Below are positions 20,723 through 33,732 of a DNA stretch of 64,000 nucleotides, one piece after another (the first letter of the stretch is position 1; each line of letters starts with the position of its first letter). This DNA comes from Aaosphaeria pasadenensis (taxonomy: Eukaryota; Ascomycota; Dothideomycetes; Pleosporales). Made by a program: the position numbers and the translations under genes. The notes under the pieces are model-generated. The model was given only the letters and a program-made list of their open reading frames with translations. It did not search any database and was not told the DNA's origin. The stretch is taken from assembly GCA_022813625.1 (NCBI GenBank), contig JAKLMB010000005.1, positions 248,001-312,000 on the forward strand, in the 5' to 3' direction.

Positions 20723-22728
20723 GTCCAGGAACAGGAACAGGGACGATTCGGTGGGCGAGTCACATAGTCGCGCATCGAGCGTCCGGTCCAGATTCGATCT
20801 AAAGACGGGCAATCGAGTGGAGTAGATTCTCCCTGCACCGCACGCGCGATACAGTGTACATAGACTCTTTACGCACGTACTCTGTACACTATCGTAGATC
20901 TTGCTTTAGACTAAACGAGGGACAATGTTAGTTGTTAATTAGTAAGATTGGACATGTGAGCAGTCAGTGTGAATGTGCTCATACTCATAGTACGACTACG
21001 GGGTAGAATTGTTGCAATGCCACCCGCACTGTCTTCCACCTTGTATGGAATAAGCCCGACTACGAACATCACCTGATATCCGGGACAAAACGAGACAACG
21101 ATGCGATGCGTCGGGTTATTACTTATTAGTGTTTCTTCCCTAAGCGCAAGTAAGTGTGACCACGACAGATAACTCCATATGGACGGAGTACGATCATGAT
21201 GGTTAACGAGCAGCGCCCCAGCAGCAAGCCAACACGCCCTGGTACTGGTAGATGGGTTTACAATAATAATGAGAGAGGGAGTTTATCGAGATCCGGTGTG
21301 AGCGAATGGTCTGGTCTAGTCCCCAGGGTCCAGAACGGCAAAGATCATCAGTCGGGGCACGAACCATCAGAAGCCACATGCACACCAGCAGCGACACATG
21401 GCCATGGTGGGCGATGGTGGGCAATGGTGGACGATGGTGGAGGGGATTCGTGGACTGGGCTTTGGCGACCGTTGATGAATTCCATGACCTCCCACTCGGG
21501 TCTAGTGCATCGTCTCGGAAGAGCCCGAGCGTGGATTTATTGACGAATCAGAGGGATGCATTACGGTTTGTTTTGGCCGCGGGCGTCCGAGGAGACAACA
21601 AATGCCTATTGTACAGATGGACAGAGCACCTAGACATTTGATGTATGGATCGCGCTGGATCACGATGGGCAGTGCAAAGACTTTGGCGGGTATTGCGCCG
21701 TTTCAGCCGCAAATAGGGCAGGTTTCCCTTTGGCAATGGCGAGAATCGTTCCGATCTTAAACCTTTGATGGATGTGTCTTTCCGTTAGAGACAAATGATA
21801 CTGTGCAAAGATTACGGTTGGGTCGGATGCTGTCATGGGTACGGGTTGGAAGGGGTTGTATTCTTTGTTAAGAGGATAATAAAACTACCGATGATGAATA
21901 TTTAATTTGATTGCTGTACTCTGCCTGTTGTGCCAGCTTGTGACACTGTACGGGGGAATGAGTGACAATATTACAGGGAGCAATCAAAATGCGATGTAAA
22001 TGCGATGCGATGCGATTCGATTCGATCCGATGGTGATGGACACAGAGAGAGGAGGGAGGGAGGGAGGGAGAGGAGGAGGACAGGGAAAGACGGAAGGAAG
22101 GGTCTAGACCGCGACAGGGGTTTCACTGACCGAAGGAGGCTAGCGTGAGCTTAGCGTGAGCTTGTTTGTTCTAGATTCCCATCCAAAAGTCCCACAGGTC
22201 AGGCCATCTTTCTCCCTCTCCCTCTGTCATCTCTCTATTCTCTCTATGGTGGTTAGCTAGTCTACTGTGGTGGTTTCTGTGTAAGAGGGAAATGCCAGAA
22301 ATGCCAATACCAATGCTAAAGCTAATGGTCAATTCATTCCCATCCCATCCCATCCCATCCCATCCGATTCCATTCTTACTACCCTCCCTGCCTAACGTCC
22401 CTCTCCCTCTCTCCCTCCACCAACTACATCAATGATAGTTGATTAGTAGGTAACTCGGCTATCTAGTATTAGTCTACCCCTCGTCGTCTGTAGGCTGTAA
22501 GGTAGGCGTTAGACTTTTTTTCGTTACCCACGGACAGGCTACAGGCTGGCTACTCTTACACAAATCACCACCACCACACACGACCGCGACCAACACCATC
22601 GTAGCGGCAAAATCCATCACACACCCCCAAACCATGTCGTACCCGGGGACTAAGCCGGACTGCCTCAAATATACACTCCTCCTCCCCCTTCCCCGTATTC
22701 TGTCTCTTCTGCTGTTCCTCGTGCAATC
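20723..22728. other. 2-kb gene-free region with simple repeats
   Basis: No gene is supported. It holds a GGTGGGCGAT/GGTGGACGAT-like run near 21403-21440, GATGCGAT/GATTCGAT runs near 22000-22030, a GGGA run near 22055-22075 and a CCCAT run at 22336-22365. The right end, C/T-rich with ACCACC motifs, is the promoter and leader of the SAM-HMG gene. Confidence 0.5.
22336..22365. repeat. CCCAT microsatellite
   Basis: Five to six perfect copies of the pentamer CCCAT lie in the upstream region of the SAM-HMG gene. Confidence 0.8.
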
Positions 22729-25454
22729 ATGAGTGATTGCAATTCCTCACCACCCTCGCCGGCTCTTGCCATGCCACCACCACCTTCCCGATCTACCCCC
22801 GAGGCTTCTGCAACAATCATGTTGACAGCTACCGCTACATCCCCAACAATGAACACACCTACCCTCATCATGCCCATCCTATCAGAAGTCCTAGAACGCC
22901 TAGGCTTGGTCGAGTATTCAGATGCCCTTGTAGAGAACGGTTTTCGCAACTGGGAAACCGTCTTGGATATTACAGAAGACGACCTCATCGTCCTCAATTT
23001 CAAGCTTGGACATCGACGTGCCCTGCAACGAGAGATTGCATCTTTCCGCGGCACACCCACCTCATTGTCATTGGAACCCGACAGCAACCCCGGCGAACAG
23101 ACATCTCTATCCTCCTCGGCACTGGAGTCGCTGTCAAGACAGAGCGCAACACCCCCCGTCCGAGAGAAGAGGCGGTACAGACGACACCCGAGGCCTGACA
23201 GCAATGCGCCCAAGAAGCCAAAAACTGCCTGTACGTCCGCCCCGTTCAATCAATCAATCAATCATCCATCGCGTTTGTGCACAAACGAGAGTTCATAGTT
23301 CTTGGAAATTAATGCATTCCAGATGTCAATTTTGCTGACCAGCTCCGCACGGATCCCGTGGTCAGCGCGCTGTCATTTGTCGACATTGCTCGCGAGGTAG
23401 GTAGGCAATGGCAGGTCCTGCCTGCAGAGAAGAAGCGCGTCTGGGAAAGCCATGCAGCGCGCACAATGCAAGAATACGAGGCCCAAATGGACGAGTACAA
23501 GAAGACAGACTCCTGGCGCAAGTATCAAACCTACCTTGCCGACTTCAGGATACAGCAAGCACCCTCGCCCGTGTCAAAGCTTACGCGTCCCACTGCACCT
23601 CGTGTGGACTCTTTCATTCGCACAGAATCGTCTCGTGCTAGCTCAGCATCGTCCGACGGCCCTGGATCGGCACCCTCTTTCCAGTCTACAGGAACAGAGG
23701 CCGAAATATGCTACAGCGCCCTCACGCTTGCATTCAACGAGCTCGTCTCGTTGAGGGGCGAAATATTAGACCAAGGCGTGAGACCCTACGACATTCACCA
23801 TCTACCCGCCGAGGACCTAATGCGGCGAGCAATGTACGCCTTCATTCGCGGGACCGGATCTCTCTTGTACATGTGGACGTACAGCCAGGCCGATGACATT
23901 CTAGAACAGATCTACAGGCCACAAAGGCCCGTGGACCCAATGGCCCTCGCGGAATGCTTCACAGTAGCTGCCATGGGCGCGCACTACGACATTGACTGCT
24001 TTCCTGATCGCATAAGGAAGACATTGTATGCATCGGGAACATTGCACTTCCACGAGAGGAGCGCGCGGTTGGATTACATGCGCACGATGAGATTGCTCCT
24101 TTCCATGTCTTTTTATGCCCTGCTCGAGAAGCACATGAGCGCACGCTATTTGATTGGTATGTTCCTTCCTTGGTGACGTAGTGACGATCATAGCCTGACT
24201 AGTCCTAGCCGCCGGTTTGCAGATCGCACGCCTGAAGCGTCCATCATCCCGATCTGGGATCGATGCGATCGGCGATAATTGGAGACGGGTCTTTCGAAGT
24301 CTGATCTTCATGGATTGTTGGCTCTCATACACTTTAGGGTACACATCAGAAGTCACGCCCGAAGATATAGCAGTACGTTACTTGACGACACATGTCTTTG
24401 CATGGAGCTGCACTAACACCCTAACCAGGTTGCTTGCACGTACGAGCAACACATGCCATCCATGGACGAAACCATCCATATCCAGACGAGCAAAATCAAT
24501 CTCGTTGCCGCGGAGATTTCCAAAACTCTTGCATCTCCAGAACTCGTCACACGCGCCAACATCGATATGCTTATCAGCAAGCTCGAAGCCTGGCGGGCAG
24601 AGGTGCCACCTGCATTGCAGCTCGCCGTTCTCACGTCAAATACTCTGTCCAGTCTGACGCTATACCAAAGGCGAGCCATCCTGATGGTACATGTATGTTA
24701 TGAGCCAGAAATGGGATTCTGATCAGTACTGACTTAAATTGCAGATCATGTACCTTGGTGCTCTGATACTTGTGTACAGGCAGTTGCTGATAGCAACGGC
24801 GGAGACGCAACTCACTGACGGTGCTGCCTGGAACATCGATGTTTCCATGGAAGACGCCAAGAGATATCGTTACGAATGTGCCATGGCTGGACAGCAAATC
24901 GCCCGCATTCTCAGCCTCATATCGTTTGACGGCACGCTCACCAGGCGGTGCTGGATCATCATGTAAGTTGTTGACTAGAAATAGCCAAGCAGAAGACGAT
25001 TCTGACCGAATACGACAGCTATTGGGCATTCAACGCATCCATTGTGCTCCTATTCAGCGCGACGACGAAGCTCCTAGATGGACAACCCGACGGAGTAGAG
25101 ATTGATATCGATTACGCCAAAGGCTGCATGGACATTCTAGAATCATGTCGCAGCTTCGAGCCCATCGCCAGCCGGTATCTCGACATGGTGTGGCCGCTGT
25201 ACGATTCCCTCCGAGACATCCACCAACGCATGGTAGGCAGGGCTAAGACGCGCATCTTCATGCTCCTTCAGACAGATCCGTCGATGCTCAGCCCGCCAGT
25301 TCCTTTTAGCAAGGCTGAAATGACGCCCATTTCGGAGAAACTGAGCGCACTCATCACGGACCCGTTCGGCAGGAAACAGCCAGTAGACGACGCCGACAGC
25401 ACGAGGCGTGTTTTGAATGCAGATGGGTCGTGCTCGGTGTTCTGGTGGAGATAG
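22729..25454 (+). CDS. Transcription factor with SAM domain, HMG box and fungal regulatory domain
   Basis: Exons are 22729-23230, 23323-24156, 24209-24372, 24429-24692, 24745-24962 and 25019-25454. The introns are 92, 52, 56, 52 and 56 nt. The product is 805 residues. A SAM domain lies at about 49-107 (VLERLGLVEYSDALVENGF, then ITEDDLIVLNFKLGHRRALQ), a protein-protein module. An HMG box starts with PKKPKTAYVNF (about 161-232) and continues with VGRQWQVLPAEKKRVWE; it is split by the first intron, and the splice restores the Tyr168 codon. From about 290 to 700 the sequence reads like the middle homology region of fungal Zn2Cys6 factors (SLIFMDCWLSYTLGY, AGQQIARILSL, FDGTLTRRCWI). No Zn2Cys6 cluster is present, so the HMG box would be the DNA-binding part. 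A nuclear regulator is inferred; its targets are unknown. Confidence 0.85.
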
Positions 25455-28400
25455 GAAACTCAGCCTGTTAGTTTGGTAAATTTTACCATGCTATTCCAAC
25501 TGCACAGGACGCGCACGCATCCGTGGCGACATGAGGCGCACGTGTGCCTGCGTCTGAACTACAGATGCTCCGGAAGCGAACATCGCGTGGCTTCCCATCT
25601 TCCAGGACTATGGAACCTAGACTCTCGGTTCTTTTCACTCTGAACAAGCATGTATACCATTTCAGCCGCACCGTGCGTATTGGTTTCTCCCATTCCTTAC
25701 GATTCGTGCCATACGGCAAGGGCTGCAGATGCGACTCGGCAATCTTCCTAAGGTCCACGTGGTGGGAAATTCCGGCGACGACCACCACCACGACGGACGG
25801 AAATTTAGTCAGCGTGTCGTTGCACCTGGGCAGCCACTTAGATGCGATCGATAGACGGAGCCACCAACCACACCAGGCCAAGGCCAGATCCAGACCCAGA
25901 CCTGGGGAAAAAGAAAAAGGTTGTCGATCTAGAAGGTTGTCAGCTGGAAGATGTGGGGGATGGAATGAAAAAGTGGCCGTCCATCTCTCGAGTCTCGAAT
26001 CTATCGGAGATTGAGAGTTGAGAGTCGGCCTGGACTGCGGGGTCTCACCTAGCTCACGCCTAGCGATGGACGGCGCCTGGCATATGGGCTGAGAACATTT
26101 GTTTTTTGCTTGAAGCTATTCGGGACGCCACCGTCGGTCTTGGTGCGCGCCCCGCCGCAGCGCCACGAGAGACGAATCCAGTCTTGCACTATGAGGGACA
26201 GGAAAGAATCGAAAAGGGGGAGAGAAAAATGGGAATTGCCTTTCGAAGGCAATTCTCGAGGGGGAAAACCGAAAAATCCCATTATTGAATTATGACTTTC
26301 ATCGTTTAACGTTATGAGTATGATAGATCATGAGCATCATTGTTGTAAGAATTATGTAGAGGGAATGAATAGTATTGTGATCATCACTATCTTCATCTTA
26401 ACCTTCACTATTATCTTCACCTCTACTTTCACGTCCACCATCTTCATCTTCACGTTCACGTTCACGTTCGCATTCACCATCACATTCACCGTCACATTCA
26501 CCATCCTCTTCACCATCCTCTTCACCATCCTCTTCACCATCATCTTCACCAGCAACCTACAAAACAATCATTCAACCCTATTCACATATTTCGTTTCTGA
26601 CACCAGAACCTACCTTTCTCTCCTTCCCCTCCGCACACACCCGCCTATTTTCTCCCAACACACATGGAGAAACCCATCTACCTACTTCACGTGTGTGTAC
26701 ACATGCAGTACTTATTTCCTTCGTCGCCTTAGGCAGCCACCTACCTAGGCAATCTGAGGCGGCGCGATACCAAACCGCACTTCAAACTCCACCTCTGTCT
26801 CACTCCAACATAATGCATGTAACTACGGTTCTGGCATGATTGAGATAGGGATGAGAAGGGTAGGTAGCCACGTGGGTGGGGTGGGGTGTAGACGCTCGTA
26901 AAGGCAAGGCAAGGGGATACCACGACACGAGGAGCAACATGTAAAACCATCTACAAATAAGGTAGGTAGGTAGTGTGGAGAGGTGGATGGATGTGTTTTG
27001 GAGCCGAATACATCTGGTCTTTTTGTTGTGAAAGAACTTGGCTGTGCGGATTAGTGTCATTAACTAGTTACCTTGAAATGTATGATGGATTCGAATCTGA
27101 CTATTACTGGTTTTGCCTTTACGGGAAAGAGTAGGGCGTGTACTATGACTGCTCTTTGGATATTGTGACTTGCACCGTACGCAGTCGAGCGCGGTGGGGA
27201 ACAACAGCTTCAGTGTTTTTCCTAAGTGTTTTGCTGTCTCGTTATTATTGCCATTGTTGTTATTGCTATTGTCTCCAGAGGTGTATGTACTCGTTGGAAA
27301 TACATAGACAGGACAGCGACAGGACAGGTAAGCAAGCGTTAACTGTTGCTATTAACACTCGGAGTCTCCTACAAAGCGCGCCAGTGCTGGAGTCGAGTTA
27401 TTGGATTGGTGGGTCCGAGGCATTGACGGTGCGAGATCTAGACCGGAGCGTAGTGGGGTGCAGGAGATCTCCGAGGGAGGGAGAGGGGGGTGGTTGCGGA
27501 TACAAATAGGTACCTTACCAGCTTACCTATCTGCTGCAATGACCTTGATTCTTGCTGTATGAGGATGGTATGTATGTGGGAAGTAATGGTATGAATTGAT
27601 TGATCGCATAATATGTATAGATGGGTGTTGCTTTGGAAGTAAATTGAGTGGGTTGATTGCAAATATGTGTGCCTGAGGGAGTAAAAGCGCACCCACGTGC
27701 GTGCCACTGTATGAGAGCCGTGGTGGGAACTATGGAACTCAGTGGACAGCTGAACATTTACCAACTAGATACCTTCCAGGTACATACCTACTCGTATCTA
27801 GAATTTCTCGTACTCGTCTCCATAAACCATCACCCGACAAACACCATCTTTATTATCATTCCCTCGAATCACTCCCCATCCCAAAATCGAACCATTATTG
27901 CTCAAACGTGGCTACTTGTGCTCTTTGATCTATCCCCCCCACATTTCCTGTCTATTTATAAGGTCTGTCGTCGCACGTTGGCTGGCTGGGTACACTGGGT
28001 CTGGGTGACTAGCTGGGTGACTGGCTGGCTGGGCTGGGCTCTCGCCCTATTGTGTGGCTGAGAGTAGTGTACCTACAGTGTACCTTTTAGGGCCGCGGCC
28101 GGGGGATGCTGGCATTCAATGGTAGAGCTGAAACGGCTTCGGCAGTTTGCCTAGGTACTGTAGATACGAGTATGTATTACTTGTTGAGGCGATGTGGAGG
28201 GTTGTTGGATTTTCAATTGTAGATGTAGGTTCCTAATCGGGGTGTGGTTGATCTGTTTGCGGGAGGTATGTAGGTTAGATACTAGATACCGTGTAGAATG
28301 GTAGATGATTGTCTTGCAGCGCATCGTATCGCATCTCGTCGGCCAATCCGAGGATTAGGAGGGGACGACTGCTGGCCATTTGTAAGGAGTAATTAGGCGG

Positions 28401-29728
28401 GTTCCCCTGCGCGGATCGCTGTGGCGCTCTTCCTTTCCATTTCCACCTTCAAAGGAACATTGTAAGGGAGATACCCGCCCGTCTACCCACGCCGTCCACG
28501 CCGTCCACGCCGCGCCCACGTCCCAGGTTCAGGTTCAGGTCCAGGTCCAGCACTTGCATGGGCAGTAATCTGTCAAACACCCCTTTGAGCGTCCGAGAAC
28601 CTACTACGGTCTACCTATGGGTGTTGCAGAAAGGCCATGCGGATTGCGATTCGTGGGCGTTGGATTGAATAATGCTTGTTGGGAAAGTTTGGGACTGGGA
28701 ATATGAAGATGGGACGCCACATTGGAATGGTATTGGTGGCTAACTTATCGTGGCGGCTGCATTGCGCTGCGTGGTGGTCGTGGTCGTGGTCGTGTGCTGT
28801 TCTTGTCTTGTCTTGCATTCGTCTTATCTTATGGTGCAGGGTAATTATGGATTGTACCTAGGTATATTGACATGGTTGTAGAGCGAGGTTCTGGTCACCG
28901 GTGATGGAATAGGACATTGTTTGTCTACCAACCTGTATGTCTACAGTAATGAAGGGTGAGAATGATGATGGAATAGTGTGAGGGATAATGGGGGGTGGAT
29001 AGGGGCGCACATCGGGAGTTTGCTTGATTAGACTCAGGATCAGTTAACCCATGTCGGTATGGTTGTAGATTATGTTAACCCACATGGGAATGGTGTTACT
29101 ACTGTAATTAGAGGTTAACGACTCTAGTTATAAGTTAAGGCTACAACGTACTCCGTCTACCTGAGTAAGTCCAAAGCCAGAGAGAGTCCAAAAGAACGCC
29201 ATCGTCCACGGTCCAGCCCTTCTTCCCTTTCACTTCAGGTCCAGTCGCTATTTCCCTTATTGGAGTCGTCATTTCCCAATCCAGCCAACCAACCCAATAC
29301 AGTCGGCTCCCCCTCCACCTCCTCCTCCATCACCAACCATTGTCGTCGCCATCTCCATCTCCACCTCCACCTTCCACCTCCTCTTTCACGCAGACTCTCT
29401 CTTTCTCTTACACATACCTCGTACCTACACTCCTCCTCTCCCTTCTCTTCTTTTAACCATTAGCCTCCTCCTCTAAACAAACCCCATCCGCCTGCTTCAT
29501 CGCATTCGCGCGTCGCATTTCGCCTGTCGCTACCGACTCTGCCCTAGCATTAGTCTCACGCCTCAACTCCCCTCCCGCCGTCGTCGTCTTTAATCGCATC
29601 CACCCAGCTGTCTCACGGTTAATCCACCCGTCTGCCTCCTTCCCGCTCTTCAATGCTGCAATTCCAATCTGCTGCTATCTATGAGGCCCTTTCCATACGC
29701 GACATCTTTCTAACTCCACTACAACGCC
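25455..29728. other. 4.3-kb gene-free region
   Basis: No protein gene, tRNA or transposon is supported. The content is mixed: a hexanucleotide repeat (26385-26550), scattered TAGGTA/TACCTA words (for example near 26740, 26960, 27775, 28150 and 28855), a CTGGCTGGG-rich run near 27975-28050, and short CCGTCCACG and GGTTCAG/GGTCCAG repeats near 28490-28550. From about 29250 to 29728 the sequence is a long C/T-rich stretch, typical of the leader of the following gene. Confidence 0.5.
26385..26550. repeat. Degenerate TTCACC/TTCATC hexanucleotide repeat
   Basis: About 27 degenerate copies of a 6-nt unit (TTCACC, TTCACG, TTCATC and variants) run through 166 bases. A 12-nt higher-order unit is repeated near the right end. 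The frames through it encode alternating Phe/Thr or Val/Lys residues, which are low complexity and not a gene. Confidence 0.8.
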
Positions 29729-30852
29729 ATGAACTCTTCAAGCATTCCTGCTCCCTCTCCATTCGAGATCCCCCATGATGATCTCACCGGCCTGTGTGCT
29801 TCCCCGGCCTTCCAGATCCTTCGTGACTATCTCTCCCACCAGGCAGAGTATGCTACCTTTACCCATACATCTATCAATCAACAACACACGCTAACGATCT
29901 ACAGCTTCTGCCATCACCATGAGCGCTGCTCAGACGACGCCAAGCAGACATGGCTGCTCCATCGTGACATCCTGCACGCACTCACCATGCCCGTTGCACA
30001 GTTGTACAAGCGAGCTTCCGCTCTTGCTGCTGCTGCCCTATGCTCCCAGAGAGTCGTCGATCTAGAGCTTGCATTCTCGGGCGAAGCTCGTGGCGCATTC
30101 GTATGGCTCCAATGCTTCGTCACGGAAGAGGAGGAGTGGGTGGTTACCAGTGGTTGTCCAGGTATGTTACACAGCCGACAACGACGACTCATCCTTTCGG
30201 CATGAAAGCTGCCACTTTTGCAAGACTATACTGACTTTGCGTCCTCGTAGCATGCATCACCGCAGAGACCATGAGCACGGAATCGCACCTTCGTTTCACA
30301 ATTGCAGCATCTCTCCTCACCACCGCCTCGATTGCTTCTCCCAATTCCTCCGCCACCAACAGCTCCACATCTACCCCCCTATCCGAGGATGGACCTACGG
30401 AAACAGACTCCGGCTCCTCTACCGGCCTCACGCTCCCGGCTCTCCCACACATACTTCCAGCGCTTCGGACGGCTCTCGAGAAAGACGAGTTCTGGGGTCC
30501 TGATTTTTGGCCGTACCTTTTCTCGCGATCCACCCAATTATCGGCAGGCTTGCAAGCGCTCATCACCGAATGTGTAGACTTGGAATCTCTGGTGTCCTCC
30601 CCCTCGACCGAGCGACCGACAGCGGCACGCAGCGTGACCATGCCGGGCATCTTACCTTCCGAGGACGCGGAGAAAGGAATGAAAATCAAGAAAAGCAAGT
30701 TGGCTAAGCGGCAGTTGCGCTTGAAGAACGAAGAGTTGGAGCTAATGAGGAGGAGCGCGATGCAGTGCTGGGCCAGGGCAGCCATTCCTAGCAAAATACG
30801 GAACGAGCTTCTGGGTCGCAGCCCCAGGCGGAGGAGCTTAACCGCACCGTGA
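29729..30852 (+). CDS. Hypothetical protein, three exons
   Basis: Exons are 29729-29847, 29905-30161 and 30251-30852, giving 325 residues. The first intron (57 nt, branch GCTAAC, acceptor TACAG) is a multiple of three and has no stop, so a retained form would also be readable. The second is 89 nt. The family is not recognised. Residues about 40-130 form an Ala/Leu-rich helical part with a His/Cys group (FCHHHERC), and a second Cys pair occurs at CPAC. The middle is Ser/Thr/Pro-rich. The C-terminal part is a basic helix (KKSKLAKRQLRLKNEELELMR), which could be a coiled coil. A fungal-specific regulatory or structural protein is possible, but no function can be assigned. Confidence 0.7.
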
Positions 30853-31812
30853 TTTTCTTCGTTGAATTGTTGTAGATATTGTTGAGCGGCAGTGTGATTA
30901 AGGTATATGGCCACCGGCCAATGTCTAGGCGTTTTGTCATCAGGTCAACCAGGGTTTGGGACCGGGATTAGGGATTCGGGACACGGGCATTGAGGTTTTG
31001 ATTGCATCATATATACCACCACCATCCTTTCTGTTTCGTTTCTTTTCTATTTGTTCACGACATGGCGGAAGCGTTCCTTTGGATTTTGTTCGCATTTCCA
31101 TTCGTCATGGCCCTACAGATCTCACCGGGGGAGGCACATAATGCTTCCCAATAATCTTGTCAATCATCTCTGGATTGTTTGTCACTCCCTTTGCAAGCAT
31201 TCTTAGCGTTTTCGGTCGATAATAATCGTCATACTCGTTCCTTTACCTTTGCTTCATCTTCGTCTTGCTTTGGAGTTGAGGGGTTCGTTTTTGTTCGTCC
31301 GAGACAGGTTCGCATTGACGGATTGGGAATAATAAGTAATAATACATTGCCTTTTACAGTAGTTATTTCAGTTGTGTGTTTAGCTTTCTTGCGTGAGGTT
31401 GTGAGGTGGTCGTTTGGTTTATGGGGTGTCTATCTGTCTGTGCATGCATCTATTGAATTCGTCTGTACAATGCATGACCAAGTTGTGTGCGGTTAAGATG
31501 AGGTTTGTCATGAACGGCGTCGTTGGATTCTGGGTAGAAACATTGATTCAAGTTACGAAATTACGAAATGGGCGAAGGTGGCATGAAACGGTGGCGTGAA
31601 ACTTATTTTTGGATGAACTAGATATTAACTATAAGAACCAACTGCGTGTATGTATGTACCAAATGTATGTATGTATGTACCAAATGCATATATGTACCCC
31701 CCCCTCAAATATCAACTGAATAACAACCGTCCATAACCCGCAAAAAATGGTATCTCCTCGTAACGCTCAAACGCCGAACAATGCCCCATGATTTTACGCA
31801 GCAGTAAGCAAA
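30853..31812. other. Convergent intergenic spacer
   Basis: This lies between the 3' ends of the hypothetical gene and the DHA1 transporter. It is T-rich in 30950-31480. A GTATGTATGTACCAAAT repeat sits at 31646-31697. Short open frames of about 60-105 codons have no protein features. Confidence 0.5.
31646..31697. repeat. GTATGTATGTACCAAAT tandem repeat
   Basis: About two and a half copies of a unit of about 17-21 nt built from GTAT repeats and ending ACCAAAT lie in the spacer downstream of the transporter. Confidence 0.7.
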
Positions 31813-33732
31813 TCAAACCTCCATCTCTTTCTTCTCATCCACGACACTCGTCCCCTCTCTCACCTTCGCCCTCTGCTCCCTCTCCGCCGCCTTCTTCAAC
31901 CTCGCCTCAAGCTTCTCCCTGTCCTCGCGCATACGTCGGATGAGCGCTGACTTGCTGCGGATCTTGTGGCCGTAGCGGTAGAACACGAGCGGGATGGGCA
32001 CGATCGCGAATTCGATCAGACTGAGCATCGTGCCGGACCAGTGGGGGCCCAATGTAGCGTACCTACGTATCGTTAGATTCGTTGTAAGAAAGGGGGGTAT
32101 GCTTGAAGCATGGGGAACTCACATCTGGGGCCCAGCAAGCGGCAGCACACCGCCGACAACGCTCCTCAACACCGCGTTGCCCGCCAACGCCGACGCAGCG
32201 TATATCCCATACGAATGAATCAGGTAATTCGAGCCGTATATAAAAATCGCATTGTTGCCCGCGCCGAACGGTATCCCCGCGACGATGGGCGCGATCCAGT
32301 GGACGTTGGGCGTGCATGTCCACGCGAAGATCATCTCGCCGATCGGGCAGAGGAACGCGGCGATGCAGACGATGGAGATCATGGATTCGGGGGGTGGTTT
32401 GCCGGTCGAGGGGTCCGGGGCGTGGGAGTTGATGAAGCGGCGTATGAGGGGTTCGCAGCAGACGGTTATGGCGCCCCCGACGCCGATGCCGCAGTACGCG
32501 AGGCCCGTCATCCCGGGGCTCCAGCCGCGGAGCTCGGAGAAGACGATGGGATAGGAGACGAAGCAGAGGTAGAGGAGGGCGTAGACGAGGGCGATGTAGA
32601 CGTTCCAGAAGATGCTGGGGGGTGTGGTTAGCAAGGGCGTGGCAGTGGAAGGGTGGGGTTGGGGGGTGGAAGATAGTACCAAATGGGTTCCTTGACGCCC
32701 ATGGCGACTGGGCGGATGAGGTTCTCCTTCAGCATAGGCCAGAAGGCTTTCTTCTCGTCGTAGCGGGAGTACCAGCGGTCTTCGCCCGTCTCCTTGCGCT
32801 TCTTTGCGGACTTCGCGCGCAGGATTGCGGGCGCGTACGTCTCGGGGACGAGCCAGACCATGCCCCATGCTACTCCTGACCCGATCATTACGACCCAGTT
32901 TGTCCAGCGCCATCCCATGTATTGACTGAAAGGTTGTTAGGAAAGGTAATTTGAAAGGTGACAGGCGAGCTTACAAGACGAAACCACCAACGATAGGTCC
33001 AACAACGGGACCGTTCATTGGACCTATACTCCAGATTGAAAAAGCAAGGGCCCTCCATTCCTCCTGGATGATGTCACTGACGGTACCGGGGGCGTTCGAA
33101 ATCATAGCAGATCCAGCGATTGCGCCGAAGAAGCGCACAACGAGGATGGTGGCGAGGTCCTTGGCCAGGGCGCATGGTATTATCAAAACGAGGAAGCAGA
33201 ACACGGCGATCAGGTAGACAGGTCTCCGGCCGTATATTTCACTCAAGGGCGCCAGTACGATTGAACCGAGAGCAAGGCCAAAAAGATACAGAGTCACTCC
33301 CAGGACGACGGGCGTCTTCTCGTGGATCCCGAACGACCTCATCATTCCCGGGATACCTGCCGTGTAGCTCGTGGAATACATGACCACGACCAGCGTCGAG
33401 AACGACATGAAGAAAATGATGACGCTCTTCCTCTTCATGTCCCACTCCTGCGGATTGTCGGTGCCCTCGAAGTCCACCTCAAACCGCGGGTCGGTCGTCA
33501 TGTTCGTCGTCACTGTCGTGATCGCCGCCAAACCCCCCTTGTCCAGCCCTTCTTCGAGACCAGCATTGCGACTGAGCGACTGGTGGATTGACTGGATCTC
33601 GTCTGATGAGGATTGAGAGTCGGTTGATAGGGACGAAATGGATGAATGGTCGCCGTCGTCATCTTCGATCTCAGCCTCGGTTGATCGATCCACCGAGGTG
33701 GTCGTTTTGTATTCCTTCTCTTCTATTGCCAT
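31813..33732 (-). CDS. MFS transporter, DHA1 drug:proton antiporter family
   Basis: Exons are 33732-32975, 32925-32680, 32614-32123 and 32062-31813, with introns of 49, 65 and 60 nt and all frames continuous. The product is 581 residues. A cytosolic acidic/Ser-rich tail of about 100 residues leads to the family signature DNPQEWDMKRK (about 92-102), then 12 predicted membrane helices. The loop after helix 2 carries motif A as APLSEIYGRRPV (about 161-172). The last helix is followed by a basic tail with a coiled-coil look (REKLEARLKKAAEREQR). The closest known types are yeast TPO1/FLU1-like polyamine and drug exporters of the plasma membrane. The substrate is not predictable. Confidence 0.92.

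Noticed and set aside
20723..22728. tRNA genes or a transposon in the large spacers (also 25.5-29.7 kb and 33.7-36.8 kb)
   Set aside because: No GGTTCGANTCC-like B box with a matching acceptor stem, and no terminal repeats or transposase motifs, were seen by eye.
26385..26550. Possible CRISPR-like array
   Set aside because: Units are 6 nt and adjoining with no spacers, and the genome is eukaryotic.
26314..26748. Possible membrane protein of 144 codons
   Set aside because: Its hydrophobic look comes only from translation of the TTCACC hexanucleotide repeat.
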